Source: Galeruca laticollis (Eukaryota > Arthropoda > Insecta > Coleoptera > Chrysomelidae). From it: a stretch of DNA of 64,000 nt. A program made the translations under genes and the position numbers. Below are positions 34,501 through 46,888 of the stretch, in pieces; the stretch's first letter is position 1, and the number at the start of each line of letters is the position of its first letter. Below the pieces are notes generated by a model. That model did not search any database, was not told where the DNA came from, and saw nothing but the letters and a program-made list of their open reading frames with translations. The stretch covers positions 182,863,842 through 182,927,841 of the forward strand of contig OY998176.1 of NCBI GenBank assembly GCA_963921935.1. Direction: 5' to 3'.

Positions 34501-36047
34501 CATATTCTCTATCTAAATTCTAAAGAAAACATTGAAATAAAGAAAATATGCATATTTAGAGGTAATACTAGTGATACACACTGTATTATCAATAATTTGA
34601 AAGGTTCAATATACCAATAAAATTTGACATTTCAATTTCATATGACATTACTGCAGAATAGACTTAATGACAGATATATTTTAAAACGATTTGAAAAACC
34701 AGAATACAGATGTCTCTATTAGCAGAATGGCACTTATAAAAAATAATGAAAATCTGTCTTGGTATATAAAAACGTAAATTTGTATTTTTTTTGAAAAAAA
34801 GAATTCTTGGTAACCAAAGGAAAAGAGAGTTATTTATGGAAACAGTTTAGAGAGTTGATTCATAACATCGAGAGAGACAACATCGAAATAAGAGTTGTCT
34901 CAGAATTTTTTAAATAGAGTTGAATTTTAATATCTCGAGAGACAACATCGGAATAAGAGTTGTCTCAAACTTATTTGAGAATATCAGAATAATTTGTAGC
35001 ATTATTATCAAACTAACACAATTTGCCTTTGAAAGCCAGTGCGTGTATTATTCGCAGAGAATTACAGCGGTTAAGTGCGAGTGTTGTTCCAGTTTCTAAA
35101 TAAGTCATTTAGAAAATTGTTCCAGATATTCTAAAACGTTTTTAGAATATAAACAAGTCTATCTGTATCCAGTTTGGTGAGTCCAGTCCATATTATATAT
35201 TATTTCTCGAGAATTAATAGGCCTTTAGTAAAAAATATTTCGAAAGTAGATGCATTTGATGAATTAAATATTTGATCAAATTATAGTAATTATTATTGAT
35301 ATATCATTCTACGTAAACTCAAGACAAGTTTTGAAAAAGACAATTTACAAGGAAATTGGGGAATGTTACATTGACATATAAGTCATTTTGGACTTTTAGT
35401 TAAAGTATTTAGATAAGAATTTCTAATTTTAGATTGTTTATAATAAGGTTTTGATAGAAAATTCTATTTTTGCGTATTCGTTTGTAATATTTTTGAAAAG
35501 TTTTAATTTTTGTAAGTGTTTATTTGATAATATAATATATAAATTTGAGTTCTAATCACCTTTTGGCTCTCTTTTCATAATCATTCTCATTACATTTGAT
35601 GATTTCATCCTATAGAAAATTTAGTACAAGAAGTGACATTTGGTTTAATTTCTGACAGTAATTTCATATGTGTCATAAGATAATTTAATTGTCTTATAGT
35701 GCATTGGACAAACAGTTACTTTCGATTTGAATAGTATAATACGTGATTTGGAAAATTATTTGGAAATTCATAAATTTTGAATTATCCTTTGAAATCTTTG
35801 ACCCCTCCCTGAGAAAAGAGTGAGTTGATTGATATTGTGTATCAATTTATCTTTCAGGATATAAAATTTAATATTTATTTAGCCGGGCATATTAATTTGA
35901 CAACTGCTGTCATTAAAAATTTTATAGGTTATATTTAGCTGAAGGTATTTTCATATTAGTGTAGTTACAGCTACAAATAAATTCAACGATAAAACAATAT
36001 AGAATATAATATATTATAATTAAAAACATAGTCGAGATATACAATAG
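34495..36047 (+). repeat. Lone LTR of the element-3 family (about 1.55 kb)
   Basis: It begins TTAATACATATTCTC and aligns with the LTR of element 3 from start to end, with clear divergence. It ends just before a PBS-like sequence and no gag follows, so the interior is missing. A diverged internal direct repeat near 34864-34974 carries CGAGAGACAACATCG and AATAAGAGTTGTCTCA twice. No coding sequence. Confidence 0.78.
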
Positions 36048-36068
36048 TTTGTCACCCGAACGTGTGGC
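36048..36068 (+). other. PBS-like sequence after the lone LTR
   Basis: TTGTCACCCGAACGTGTGGC resembles the Lys PBS of elements 1 and 2 (shared CCC, AACGTG, GGC) but is diverged. It shows that the adjoining LTR was a 5' LTR. About 35 bases later a (TA)n tract begins. Confidence 0.55.
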
Positions 36069-36096
36069 AAATATTATAAAATAGAATATAGAATAT

Positions 36097-36102
<6 letters not shown>

Positions 36103-36140
<38 letters not shown>
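36103..36140. repeat. (TA)n microsatellite
   Basis: TA repeats ending in a TATAATATAA-type degenerate run, directly beyond the lone LTR and PBS. Confidence 0.93.
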
Positions 36141-36144
<4 letters not shown>

Positions 36145-38655
36145 ATATAATATAATATTTTGTAGATAGTCTAGGCTTAGAAAAAAATCTGTTCGATTAA
36201 GGAATATATTCTTATCACATGTAGAGAAAGCGAATCACTGAATGAACAATAGAACGAATTAAAATATTGAATTACAAAATTAATTGAAAAACTACCAAAA
36301 CTGCCAGCTATGGATATCAGTAAAACTTTGCGCCATGTACACGTCTCAAGTTTAGAAAGAATAAAATTTTCATTTAATTAGCAATTAAAGTAACTAAACA
36401 AGTTTAAATCACAAAAATTTTTGAAATCACGTAAAATACCATGTCGTATATTAAGTTTATCCACCTTTTTCTATTTTCAATTGATACTTACCAAGAAACA
36501 TTCTTCCAAATAACTCTCAATTTATTGACTGAAATTTATTCAGATAAAATTTTCATATATACATAGTTATTTTCCAATTAATTTTAAGCTGATCTAAAAA
36601 ATCATTTGGCAAGAAAAAAAATTTATAAGACTTGACCTAATTTTTGCAGCCGTATATCAAAAATGTATTTATTTTTCTTCTGAGAGAGGAGAATGAAACA
36701 TATTTTCTAGTAATAGGGATGTTGACGGTTGATACAAATATATGTGAAGCTATATGTTACACATAAAAGATAGTTTTTAGAAACCTAAAATAACATTCTA
36801 AAAATCTTATTATTCGTTTTGAATTAAACTTATTTCTCATAACCCAGTTATGAATATGAACTATTTTTCATGATAATTTGTTGGAACAACGATAATATTT
36901 TACAATTTTTATCACAATCGAGACTGGATCCATCAAAAGAAATAGCTGTAACTTACCGAATATTTATTCTATAATGGTGCGTACATTGACATACTTTATT
37001 ACAAATGATAGAGACACAATACTCATTTTATATATTCTTTTATCATATTTAGAGCTACTTAACATCTATATCAACGAAATAAAACTTGAAATCAGCTCTG
37101 TAAACAAACAAACTACTAATAAATAATTGACTTTTTAATTTTACCACAACCAAAAATATCTAAAATGATTTTCAATTTGTATTTGTAGTTTATCAATAAT
37201 TATAACTTAAATTAATGTTAATGAAAAAGACTATCCATCTCAAAAATATAATGCAAGGAAATAGCAGTAAGTAAAACGCAAAATACAGTTACAGGGGCAA
37301 CTAGTTGCGGCACACTGAGCTATCATCAGGGCTTAAATGTATATATCATTCACATGAAAAGTATTATAAAAGGAAAGTTGTCACATGCCCGTGGCATCCA
37401 GCAGAATCCAAGATGTGTCAGTAGGTAATATGGACAATATATTGTAGGAAAATTTTATTAAAATCAGAAAAATTTACATAATTATGCAAACATCAAACAA
37501 AATTGAAATTAGATAATTAAAATTAAATTAATGTATAATTAATAGAAAAAAAAGAAAATATGGACTTCGTCTCACGGCAGAAACCGTCTGAAGCAAGAAG
37601 TCCAGTAAATGAATAGTCGTATTAGCAAAATGAGCAATAGGGAGGACCGAATGCCGACTAACGAAAAACAAATTTTGCGTTCTGTTACTCCGCATGATAG
37701 TAATTATATACTCAGAATTCATATTTTAATACTCATAATTCACACCATTTTTATATTCATGGTCGTGGGAAAAATAGAGTACATAACTCGTTAGAAATTG
37801 TATTTCCTTCACTCGTACGGAATATGTCACTTTCCACACTTCTTATACAATGCCATTCAAATTCGAGTCTATGCATTGCAATCATGGTAACGGTAAGAGA
37901 TATAGGGATGGTTAAATGGAGGCAAAGTTGTGTATTTCAGAGGTCATTTATTTGATTCAAGACAATCTAGCTTCTTTAGTTCTGGAGTTATACCGGAAAA
38001 ATTGAAAATTTTGAAATTCTTCTTTTGCCTACATTTTTTTATTTTGCGAAGATTTTCCAAAACTTTGCCATAACAACTTTTTGTATATTGAACTATGACC
38101 AGAACAATTTTTACCTCTTTTAATATTCCATAACAGCTGTAATTGAAAAATATCAGTGAGTAAGTAATGGATCAATGCCAAGTTTATCATACAACAAGAT
38201 CTTGTTTAATTATTGTAAATTTGAAATTTTACCGGTAATAGTTCAATATTTCCAAAACAGTCTGTAGTTCAGATGTAAATACTACGCCGATATGAAACAT
38301 GACTCTTGGCATTTGAATCAATGCAATTAAAAATATAGGTTCGTATTTGAAAATAAAAACTTGAGGGTGGCACAATTTTAACGATACTTTGTATATAATT
38401 TTTTTTCACATAGAGCATGCTGCAACATTTTTTAGTTCGAATACAAAAGCTTTTCAATCTGTAACCTACAGAATAATCCACGTTATACATCCAAAGAAAT
38501 TATTTTTTACTTTCTAGCGCATTTGAATAAATGTTTGTTATTAAAAAGTTTTTTTATGTTTTTATTTTATGCTTTTGGTCGTGTCGTTAGTCTATGCATT
38601 TCTGATACAGCTTCATTATTATAAGGTAATTTTTCCGTGAGTTCTGAGCTATTAT
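36141..38655. other. AT-rich non-coding stretch
   Basis: No gene or classifiable repeat. A slightly less AT-rich segment near 37280-37440 (around TTGCGGCACACTGAGCTATC) looks repeat-like but I cannot assign it. Confidence 0.45.
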
Positions 38656-38659
38656 GATT

Positions 38660-39760
38660 AACTGGTTTGCCATCGTGGAGCCACGATATTGAATTTTGAC
38701 AATCTCCGGCTAAATTCGTAACCTCAACCCACAATTGGACAATAATTTCAAATCTCGTCCGCCATTTTGGAGCCGCTATGTTGAATTTATGAATTTTGAC
38801 ATAAAGATTAATATTTCAGGTATTCAAACATCTGACGATAATTTAGGGTTCAAATGGAAATTCAATGAAGTTTGTTTTTTTTCAAATAGCGTCACCTAAA
38901 TATTTTTTAATATTTGGATTCTTGAAAACTTGAAACATGTATCATACTTCATACTCTATCTTTAGCTATGACGGTTCCAAGACATGTCAAATGAGTCGCC
39001 CATTTTATCAGTTTGAAATAAAATAAACTATCATATCAGAAATCCTAAACATATTGCATTGTAATTTCGGCGGCCTTGTATGTTCCAGTACTAAAAGCAT
39101 TCCTTCCGATTCTAATGCTGTGAAAGTTTATATTCAGACGCTGATTTTGAAAATAACTGATGTTCCATATTCTCATGTAGCCATTAATTCTCATCATCAT
39201 ATTAATCAAAATCCCAACATTGAAAATGTCATCATGATACCTCTGAAAATCGGAACTTTAGACCCAGAACACTCAGGAAGATTTTGAATATGGGGTTTAA
39301 TAGTTGGCTTTCACTTGAAATAAATATTTGACATCATTGACATCTGACTGTCAGATTTAACACCACCTCTTGTAGAATCGGGGGGAATGTTATTGTTCTT
39401 ATCATACCTACATGCGTATGAAATGACATTGAAAAATAATATCGGACTTCTCGCACACACTTTCACTTTTTGTTAGAAAGGATAAAATGAACGACTCAAA
39501 CATCGTCAAAGATAAGTCAAGGATATGATAAATGTTTAACATACTTTTTCTCAGAATCCAAATTTAAAAAACATTTAGGGAGCTCCTTTCGTAATGACCT
39601 AGTTCGTTAAGTTTCCGATTGAACCGGAAATGACAGTCAGATGTTTAAATACCTGAAATGTTCATCCAATGTACCTATACAAATCACTCAAATTTCAAAC
39701 CGACCGTCCATTTAATAACAAAATAGCGAGCTGGCTAATAATTTCGATGGCAAACTATAC
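38660..39760. mobile_element. Inverted-repeat element, class unknown
   Basis: The left arm around 38668-38840 (GGTTTGCCATCG ... GTCCGCCATTTTGGAG ... TTTCAGGTATTCAAACATCTGAC) is mirrored on the right at about 39615-39760 (GTCAGATGTTTAAATACCTGAAA ... CGATGGCAAAC). Arms are diverged, and the centre has no clear transposase. It is probably a non-autonomous DNA transposon. Confidence 0.5.
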
Positions 39761-41385
39761 ATAAATAGAAAACATGTTTAATTGGAATATGTACTGTTTA
39801 TTTTTTGTAGGAACATTTGTGTAAGTTTCATAAAATATTTTTTTATGTCTACTCCATCTAAAACGCACAATAGAAAGAGCTTTAATGATGATACTGATCT
39901 GACAACGTGTACTCAGTTATGATGGATTCCTCACTACTTCATTATCTCTTTAGATTCCTTATTCTTTTGATATTATCTTCATTAGCATTACACCTAAGTC
40001 TAGCAATTCAAGTGAATTCAAGGCTTTTTTTCAATTTCTTGTTCACACTTTTCTTTTTTGAAATTCTGTTTCAACATTCAGAGCCTAACTTTTCACGGGT
40101 TTCGAATTATTCAAAAGTATGAGAAAAACCTTCATCAAACTCACACGGCTCAATGGAGCATATAAAGGAAAGTTGATTTCAATCGCTCTATTTTGAGCTC
40201 TAGTTCACTCTGTAGGATTAATTGTATGTTGGTCTGGGACACCCTGTATACAGACATCACACCAGTAGAACCATTAGCACATGTTTAAGTTTTGCATTTA
40301 TCAGACTCCCTATATATTGGAACATAGCTTTCATTTTTGCACTGCACTGTTAGGAACCGGAGGTGTAGTAATGAATAGACCAAACTGCTATGGTGTTGAG
40401 AAAAAAACTATAGTGTATACAAGCTTTTATTGCCCTCTACAACTTTTATTCAAGACATTTTTCACCTTAGATCAAATAAGGATGCAGTTATCGTCCATAC
40501 AGTTATCATTGATACACCCTGTATATGCCAGAGAGAGTTTGAACGTCTCCGAAATTTTTGTGGAATTCAATATTCTAGCTCAACTACTAATAATCCACCT
40601 AGTAATCTGATTGCATTTAGGTTTTCGGAATTTTCACAAAAAAAACTACTTCTGCTATAGTGGAGTAGAAAAATATACCCATTAGAAAATTCGAGAATTA
40701 ATCTGAAAATAGTAGTAATTTTACTTCATCTCGTGGTTTACATTGAAATATTCAATTCATTTTCCCCTTATTTACGGAAATTCAGAATCCTTTAGTTTGT
40801 TTTATCGCCAGCATTATTAATTTTTGTCGCCAGTAGTTTTTATTTTGCCTCAAAATCAAATTTAAGTGAATTGTAGAACGAAAATATAATTTTTCTATTA
40901 CTAACGGTAGATATTCTGCAATAACTAGCATCCTCCACACTGTCAACAATGGTATCAATAAATTAAAACAGATGTAAATAATCACATTCAATGTTAAACG
41001 CTTTCTATAACCAAAAGTGAGATCGGCAACACTGCTAGGAAGCCACTGTGCAAGAAAAATACATATACAGACGCCAAACTATACCGTTCTTCGATATGTA
41101 TATTGACGTATGCCACTTTGTGCGTCAGATGTATGATAAACATATAAGTGTGCTACTATAACGCCGCGTACGGAGAACCTGTGAACCTTGGTGTATAGGT
41201 TTATACAAAAAACGACCAAAGTGACGTCCTGCTGATTTCATCAGCAATAGATTCCCAAGCATTCACTGAACCGTTTTCGATATTTTGCAGCTCGATGCAC
41301 TGTGACGTCCGTATATCGGATGTCATAGTGCCGCGGACGCCACAGCTACCGCGATTTTAACATGGGCTGATGCCACTTCACGCTG
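39761..41385. other. Non-coding stretch with a transposon-end fragment
   Basis: No gene. CTGGGACACCCTGTATAC at about 40234-40251 looks like a mariner-type terminal repeat (compare CGGGACACCCTGTATA at 45862), and ACACCCTGTATATGCC recurs near 40514. The block 41040-41385 is richer in GC than its surroundings but unidentified. Confidence 0.4.
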
Positions 41386-41410
41386 TGAATGTATATATAT
41401 ATATATATAT

Positions 41411-41536
41411 AACAACAAATATATTCATGGGTAATTCACGCAAAATAAAGGGCTACTGAAATAGAGTGGTAACCGTGGACATGCATGTTTCTGGCTCATT
41501 ATTTTGCGTGAATTACCCATGAATATATTTGTTGTT
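41411..41536. repeat. Fold-back with perfect 38-bp arms
   Basis: The arms 41411-41448 (AACAACAAATATATTCATGG and on) and 41499-41536 are exact reverse complements. The 50-base loop (GGGCTACTGAAATAGAGTGG ... ATGCATGTTTCTGGCTCA) is the same sequence found in the core of the 356-bp satellite next door. (TA)n lies to the left. Confidence 0.85.
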
Positions 41537-41569
41537 GTTGTTAACATATCACGCGATATTCCTACATTT

Positions 41570-41576
<7 letters not shown>

Positions 41577-41612
<36 letters not shown>
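41577..41612. repeat. (TA)n microsatellite
   Basis: A TA run between the fold-back and the satellite palindrome. Confidence 0.93.
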
Positions 41613-41617
<5 letters not shown>

Positions 41618-43362
41618 AACGAATAGATTGGTGGGTATTGCACGCAAATAGAAGAAGGGGCTACTGAAAGGAGTGGTAACCGCAGACATGCATGTTTCTG
41701 GCTCATTAGCTGTCATCGGTACGGTACAACCAAGAAAATATGTAAAACATGGGAGCAAAGTTGTTGAATGAAACATGAGAAAATATATCAGAATTCAGCA
41801 GGATAGTCAAACACAACATTTGTGTCAGTAATATTAGAAGATCTCGAATATTCGAGACAACAACCAACATAGACACGGAGGTGCATATAACACTCCCGTC
41901 TGAAAACTTTTGACCCAGATCAATGAAATAACAACAAGATTTACGAATAGTGCGTGACATATGAACAATAAACAACGAATAGATTGGTGGGTATTGCACG
42001 CAAATAGAAGAAGGGGCTACTGAAAGGAGTGGTAACCGCAGACATGCATGTTTCTGGCTCATTAGCTGTCATCGGTACGGTACAACCAAGAAAATATGTA
42101 AAACATGGGAGCAAAGTTGTTGAATGAAACATGAGAAAATATATCAGAATTCAGCAGGATAGTCAAACACAACATTTGTGTCAGTAATATTAGAAGATCT
42201 CGAATATTCGAGACAACAACCAACATAGACACGGAGGTGCATATAACACTCCCGTCTGAAAACTTTTGACCCAGATCAATGAAATAACAACAAGATTTAC
42301 GAATAGTGCGTGACATATGAACAATAAACAACGAATAGATTGGTGGGTATTGCACGCAAATAGAAGAAGGGGCTACTGAAAGGAGTGGTAACCGCAGGCA
42401 TGCATGTTTCTGGCTCATTAGCTGTCATCGGTACGGTACAACCAAGAAAATATGTAAAACATGGGAGCAAAGTTGTTGAATGTTTTACATATTTTCTTGG
42501 TTGTACCGTACCGATGACAGCTAATGAGCCAGAAACATGCATGTCTGCGGTTACCACTCCTTTCAGTAGCCCCTTCTTCTATTTGCGTGCAATACCCACC
42601 AATCTATTCGTTGTTTATTGTTCATATGTCACGCACTATTCGTAAATCTTGTTGTTATTTCATTGATCTGGGTCAAAAGTTTTCAGACGGGAGTGTTATA
42701 TGCACCTCCGTGTCTATGTTGGTTGTTGTCTCGAATATTCGAGATCTTCTAATATTACTGACACAAATGTTGTGTTTGACTATCCTGCTGAATTCTGATA
42801 TATTTTCTCATGTTTCATTCAACAACTTTGCTCCCATGTTTTACATATTTTCTTGGTTGTACCGTACCGATGACAGCTAATGAGCCAGAAACATGCATGT
42901 CTGCGGTTACCACTCCTTTCAGTAGCCCCTTCTTCTATTTGCGTGCAATACCCACCAATCTATTCGTTGTTTATTGTTCATATGTCACGCACTATTCGTA
43001 AATCTTGTTGTTATTTCATTGATCTGGGTCAAAAGTTTTCAGACGGGAGTGTTATATGCACCTCCGTGTCTATGTTGGTTGTTGTCTCGAATATTCGAGA
43101 TCTTCTAATATTACTGACACAAATGTTGTGTTTGACTATCCTGCTGAATTCTGATATATTTTCTCATGTTTCATTCAACAACTTTGCTCCCATGTTTTAC
43201 ATATTTTCTTGGTTGTACCGTACCGATGACAGCTAATGAGCCAGAAACATGCATGTCTGCGGTTACCACTCCTTTCAGTAGCCCCTTCTTCTATTTGCGT
43301 GCAATACCCACCAATCTATTCGTTGTTTATTGTTCATATGTCACGCACTATTCGTAAATCTT
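41612..43362. repeat. 356-bp satellite monomers arranged as a large palindrome
   Basis: Left arm 41612-42461 and right arm 42481-43330 are reverse complements with a 19-base spacer. I see one mismatch (GCAGGCATG against GCAGACATG). Each arm holds about 2.4 tandem copies of a 356-bp unit (copies start at 41614, 41970 and 42326 on the left). The repeated 118- and 63-codon open frames here are by-products of the repeat. (TA)n borders both sides, and the mariner element starts at the right edge. Confidence 0.92.
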
Positions 43363-43381
43363 ATATATATATATATATATA

Positions 43382-45873
43382 CAGGGTGTCCCGGGACTAA
43401 TGGGAAAAAAGTAGTCAGGAGCGTATAATCCGAGCCAAAATAATGTTAGTACTTCATATACACTTTTTTTATGCGGGCCCTCGTTTCCGAGTTATAGGCC
43501 TCCAAAGTTTTAATTTTGAATTTGGTTTTTATTTTTATTTTTTGTACTAGTTATTTGATCTTCATAAAATTTACGTCACAGCTATAATGTACGTGTATGT
43601 TTATTTTGGAAAGGTAAACAGATTTACAATAGTGTCTTGAAGCCAGGGACGGACTACTCGCAATGGTTAGTGATTCAAAAATTTTGCTGGGATGGTACAC
43701 CCTATATGAAATTATCGAAATTAACTTCTCCACACATCCAGCTAACAAAAAGGTACTCTTGTTGGAATTCGATAAAATAAGCCGTTTGGCTAATATTTAC
43801 AGTTTTATTAATGCACTACGTACCAATTAACGCATTCACCATTTTTGTACGTACACAACGAGATAAAACTAACTTATTAATACGATGTCCAAGATTTACC
43901 AACAGTACTACAAAAAAATAATTTAACGATAGCAGAAGATAAAAACATTACCGACTTATTAATTCGAAAGTTGATAAGTGTTTTTACCGTTTATCAAGTA
44001 ACCATAGGATTAGTTGTCAAACGTTGTGTAGAATAGTTCGTAGTCAGTACTTGTCAATAATTCATAAGTCCTTAATTTAACAATTACAATTCACTTTTAT
44101 TGAGTACGCAGATAGGCATTTAATGTATGGACTGGCTTCTCGAAAGTTTTTAAACTGTTTAGAGGGGCTAGAAGGTTTTATGCAGAACATTTTGCAAACA
44201 TAGCATTGCCATACAGACGAATGTTTGAGCGTATTTATCTCAGGTTACGAGAAACAGGTATGAATAAGTACATGTAATTTTCCATGTATATAAAACAAAA
44301 TAATAAATTTTAGGAAATCTATTGGCCAAAAAAGGTGGAGAATGTCCAGTACGAAGCGTGCGTACTGTGGCAGTTGAACAAGACTTAAATGCAGTTGATA
44401 ATGAACCATCAACGAGTTTACGAAAATTATCAAGAGAACATAACGTCTCGAAATCAGTTGTTCATCGCGTCCTGAAAGAACAGCTGTTATATCCTTTACA
44501 CATGAAAAAAGTACACAGTATGACAGTGGCTGATTATTTTGCACGACTTGAGTACAACCAGTGGTTTCTGCGACAACAACAAACAGACAATACATTTATT
44601 AGTAACGTTCCCTTTACGGACGAATCCGGTTTCACCAGAGATGGAGTCATTAATTCTCATAATATGTATTTATGTGATGATGTGAATCCACATGGCATTA
44701 TCCAAACTAGGAACCAGCATAGATTCATGGTTAATGTTTGGGCAGGAATAGTTGGTAATGATTTGATAGGGTCATACTTTATTGACGGTACTTTGACCGG
44801 TCAGAGATATTTGGAGTTTTTGCAAAATGAGTTATGGAACCTGTTTGATGATGTGCCATTACAAACTCGTTCATCGTTCATGCATGATGGGGCCCCTCCT
44901 CATTTCAGTTTAGATGTACGACAGCATTTACACATAAGGTTTCCTAATAGATGGATTGGTCGTAGAAGCACTTTTCAATGGCCACCGCGATCAGGAGACG
45001 GTAATCCTATGGATTTAATTCTCTGGGATTATCTTAAAAGTAAGGTATACGCAACACCTGAGCAAACAAGGCAAGATTTAATAGAAAGAGTTGTGTTACA
45101 CTGCAATGTTATTAGAAATAATGTGGGATTGCTCTTTCAAGTGCAAAGAAGCAACCTACGTAGACTTAGAATGTACGTGGAAGTGGGAGGAGCTCATATT
45201 GAATATTTATTAGAATAACGTTAGCTTTTGTTGTTGTTGTTTCGGAATTAGTTTTAGTCTAATGTTTTATAACTTGTGTTTTTTGAGGTTTTTTAATGGC
45301 TTAACAATGTTGTGTTCGTAATTTTGATTAAAATCAACTGTTTGCCTACCTATTTGATTCCCATTAAATAAGTTCTTAATGTTTACTGTAGGTAAATCTT
45401 GGACATCGTATTAATAAGTTAGTTAGGTAAATTGGTACGTAGTGCATTAATAAAACTGTAAATATTAGTCAAACGGCTTATTTTATCGAACTCCAACAAG
45501 AGTACCTTTTCGTAACCTTAATGTGTGGGGAAGTCAATTTCGATAATTTCATACAGGGTGTACCATCCCTGCAAAATTTTTGGATCACTAACCATAGCGA
45601 GTAGTCCGTCCCTGGCTTCATGGCGTTACTGTAAATCTGTTTAACTTTCCAAAATAAACATACACGTACATTATAGCTTTGCCGTGAATTTTATAAAGAT
45701 CAAATAACTAGTACAAAGAGTAAAAATAAAAACCAAATTCAAAATTAAAATTTTGGAGGCCTATAACTCGAAAACGAGGGCCTGCATTGAAAAAGTTTAT
45801 ATGAAGTACTAACATTATTTTGGTTCAGATTATACGCTCCTGACTTTTTTCCCATTAGTCCCGGGACACCCTG
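43382..45873 (+). mobile_element. Tc1/mariner-type transposon with TIRs of about 500 bp
   Basis: The 2492-bp element begins CAGGGTGTCCCGGGACTAAT and ends with the complement, flanked on both sides by TA (43380-43381 and 45874-45875), the standard target duplication. The inverted repeats are unusually long: 43382-43908 and 45384-45873. They differ by scattered substitutions and a roughly 35-base indel. A transposase with a probable intron lies inside. Confidence 0.88.
44085..45218 (+). pseudogene. Mariner-type transposase (DD41D spacing), probable intron, damaged
   Basis: Exon 2 (44314-45218) is fully open: a helix-turn-helix region (SLRKLSREHNVSKSVVHRVL), then the catalytic segments FTDESGF, MHDGAPPHF and NPMDLILWDYLK. 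I count 41 residues between the second and third Asp, the DD41D pattern. The usual SPDL before the third Asp is SGDG here, which may impair it. Upstream, 44085-44257 encodes the typical N-terminus (EYADRHLMYGLA, then in another frame RFYAEHFANIALPYRRMF and LRLRETG), with a frameshift near 44130 and no ATG found. The 56-base gap 44258-44313 starts GT and ends AG and joins RETG to NLLAKK in frame. The damage suggests it is inactive. Confidence 0.78.
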
Positions 45874-45894
45874 TATATATATATATATATATAA

Positions 45895-46440
45895 AATTGA
45901 AAATATCACGGGGATAGCAGCCTAAATAATGTTAAAAATTCTTGTTATACGAAACCGAGCGCTTTCGAAAGACTTTTTCTTTCTTTTTCAAGGTTGTATG
46001 GTAGAATTATTGGAAATCAAAGAAAACAGGATACATAGCAATCACTTCTAACTTCTATCAAAATCAAAACCAATGCCTCGACATTGAAATAAAATACAAT
46101 AAGAAAAATGAAAAATTGAGTTTAAAATAAACATGGAAATTGATACTTAGCTTAAATCCCTCCTGAAGGAACACATTTTGGTTTTAAAATTCACCACCAC
46201 TACATTTTAAAAGGGAATATTAGATACTAATTCGATTGTTTCAAGTGTATCTAGTTTTTGGATAGAAAGTAACGTTTTTTAATTTACAATACCTGATAAC
46301 AGTCGTATTCTCTTCAAGCGAGTTTGTTTTATCTTATGTCTATATACCAGGGTAGTTGAAAATTTACGAGTGTCATACCAAATGTTGCACCAATCTTAGC
46401 AATGAGATTAATATTTAAATTTTTTTGCTTTGCTCCCAAA
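45895..46440. other. Unclassified repeat-like DNA
   Basis: No coding region. A short inverted motif GCGCTTTCGAAAGAC near 45959 and AGCTTTCGATAATTTATTAT near 46622 resemble terminal hairpins of insect repeats, but I cannot name the family. Confidence 0.35.
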
Positions 46441-46525
46441 TTGCACATCCTTATTTGGTTATGCCGTGCTGAAGAGGCTATTTCAGTAGCCCTTATTTTG
46501 CGTGAATTACCCATGAATCTCTTCG

Positions 46526-46527
<2 letters not shown>
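46440..46527. repeat. Fragment related to the 356-bp satellite / fold-back family
   Basis: TTTCAGTAGCCCTTATTTTG, then CGTGAATTACCCATGAATCTCTTCGTT, matches the fold-back arm at 41499-41520 and the satellite segment TTTCAGTAGCCCCTTCTTCT...ATCTATTCGTT. It ends at a (TA)n tract (46528-46558), as the other copies do. Confidence 0.7.
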
Positions 46528-46563
<36 letters not shown>

Positions 46564-46864
46564 ACTTTTTTATTGGGGAGTACGGCAATGTGAGAAAGAA
46601 AACTCTGTTTAGTTAATCCTAAGCTTTCGATAATTTATTATCATTATCAAAGAATCTACTAAATAAACATTATATAAATTCAAAATATGTTTTAAAGTAA
46701 AAATATTTTTTACTTACACTAATTGAGGGTGTTCACAATAATATAATATCTATTTATATGAAGAAACATCATTGTACAATTTTAGTGTGAAAATATTTAA
46801 ATTGGCGTGTTATCAAACTGATGACAATTTGTGACAAGTTGATGTTGTCATAGAAAACATTTTT

Positions 46865-46886
46865 ATATATATATATATATATATAT
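46865..46886. repeat. (TA)n at the left edge of element 2
   Basis: TA repeats ending two to three bases before the 5' LTR. The right edge of the element also runs into (TA)n. Confidence 0.92.
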
Positions 46887-46888
46887 TT

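Noticed and set aside
41425..43357. Repeated 118-, 86-, 75- and 63-codon frames
   Set aside because: Identical frames recur every 356 bp in both orientations, so they are a by-product of the satellite; IYIYIY runs are translated TA repeats.
44245..44595. 116-codon minus-strand frame over the mariner transposase
   Set aside because: Antisense shadow of the transposase coding region.
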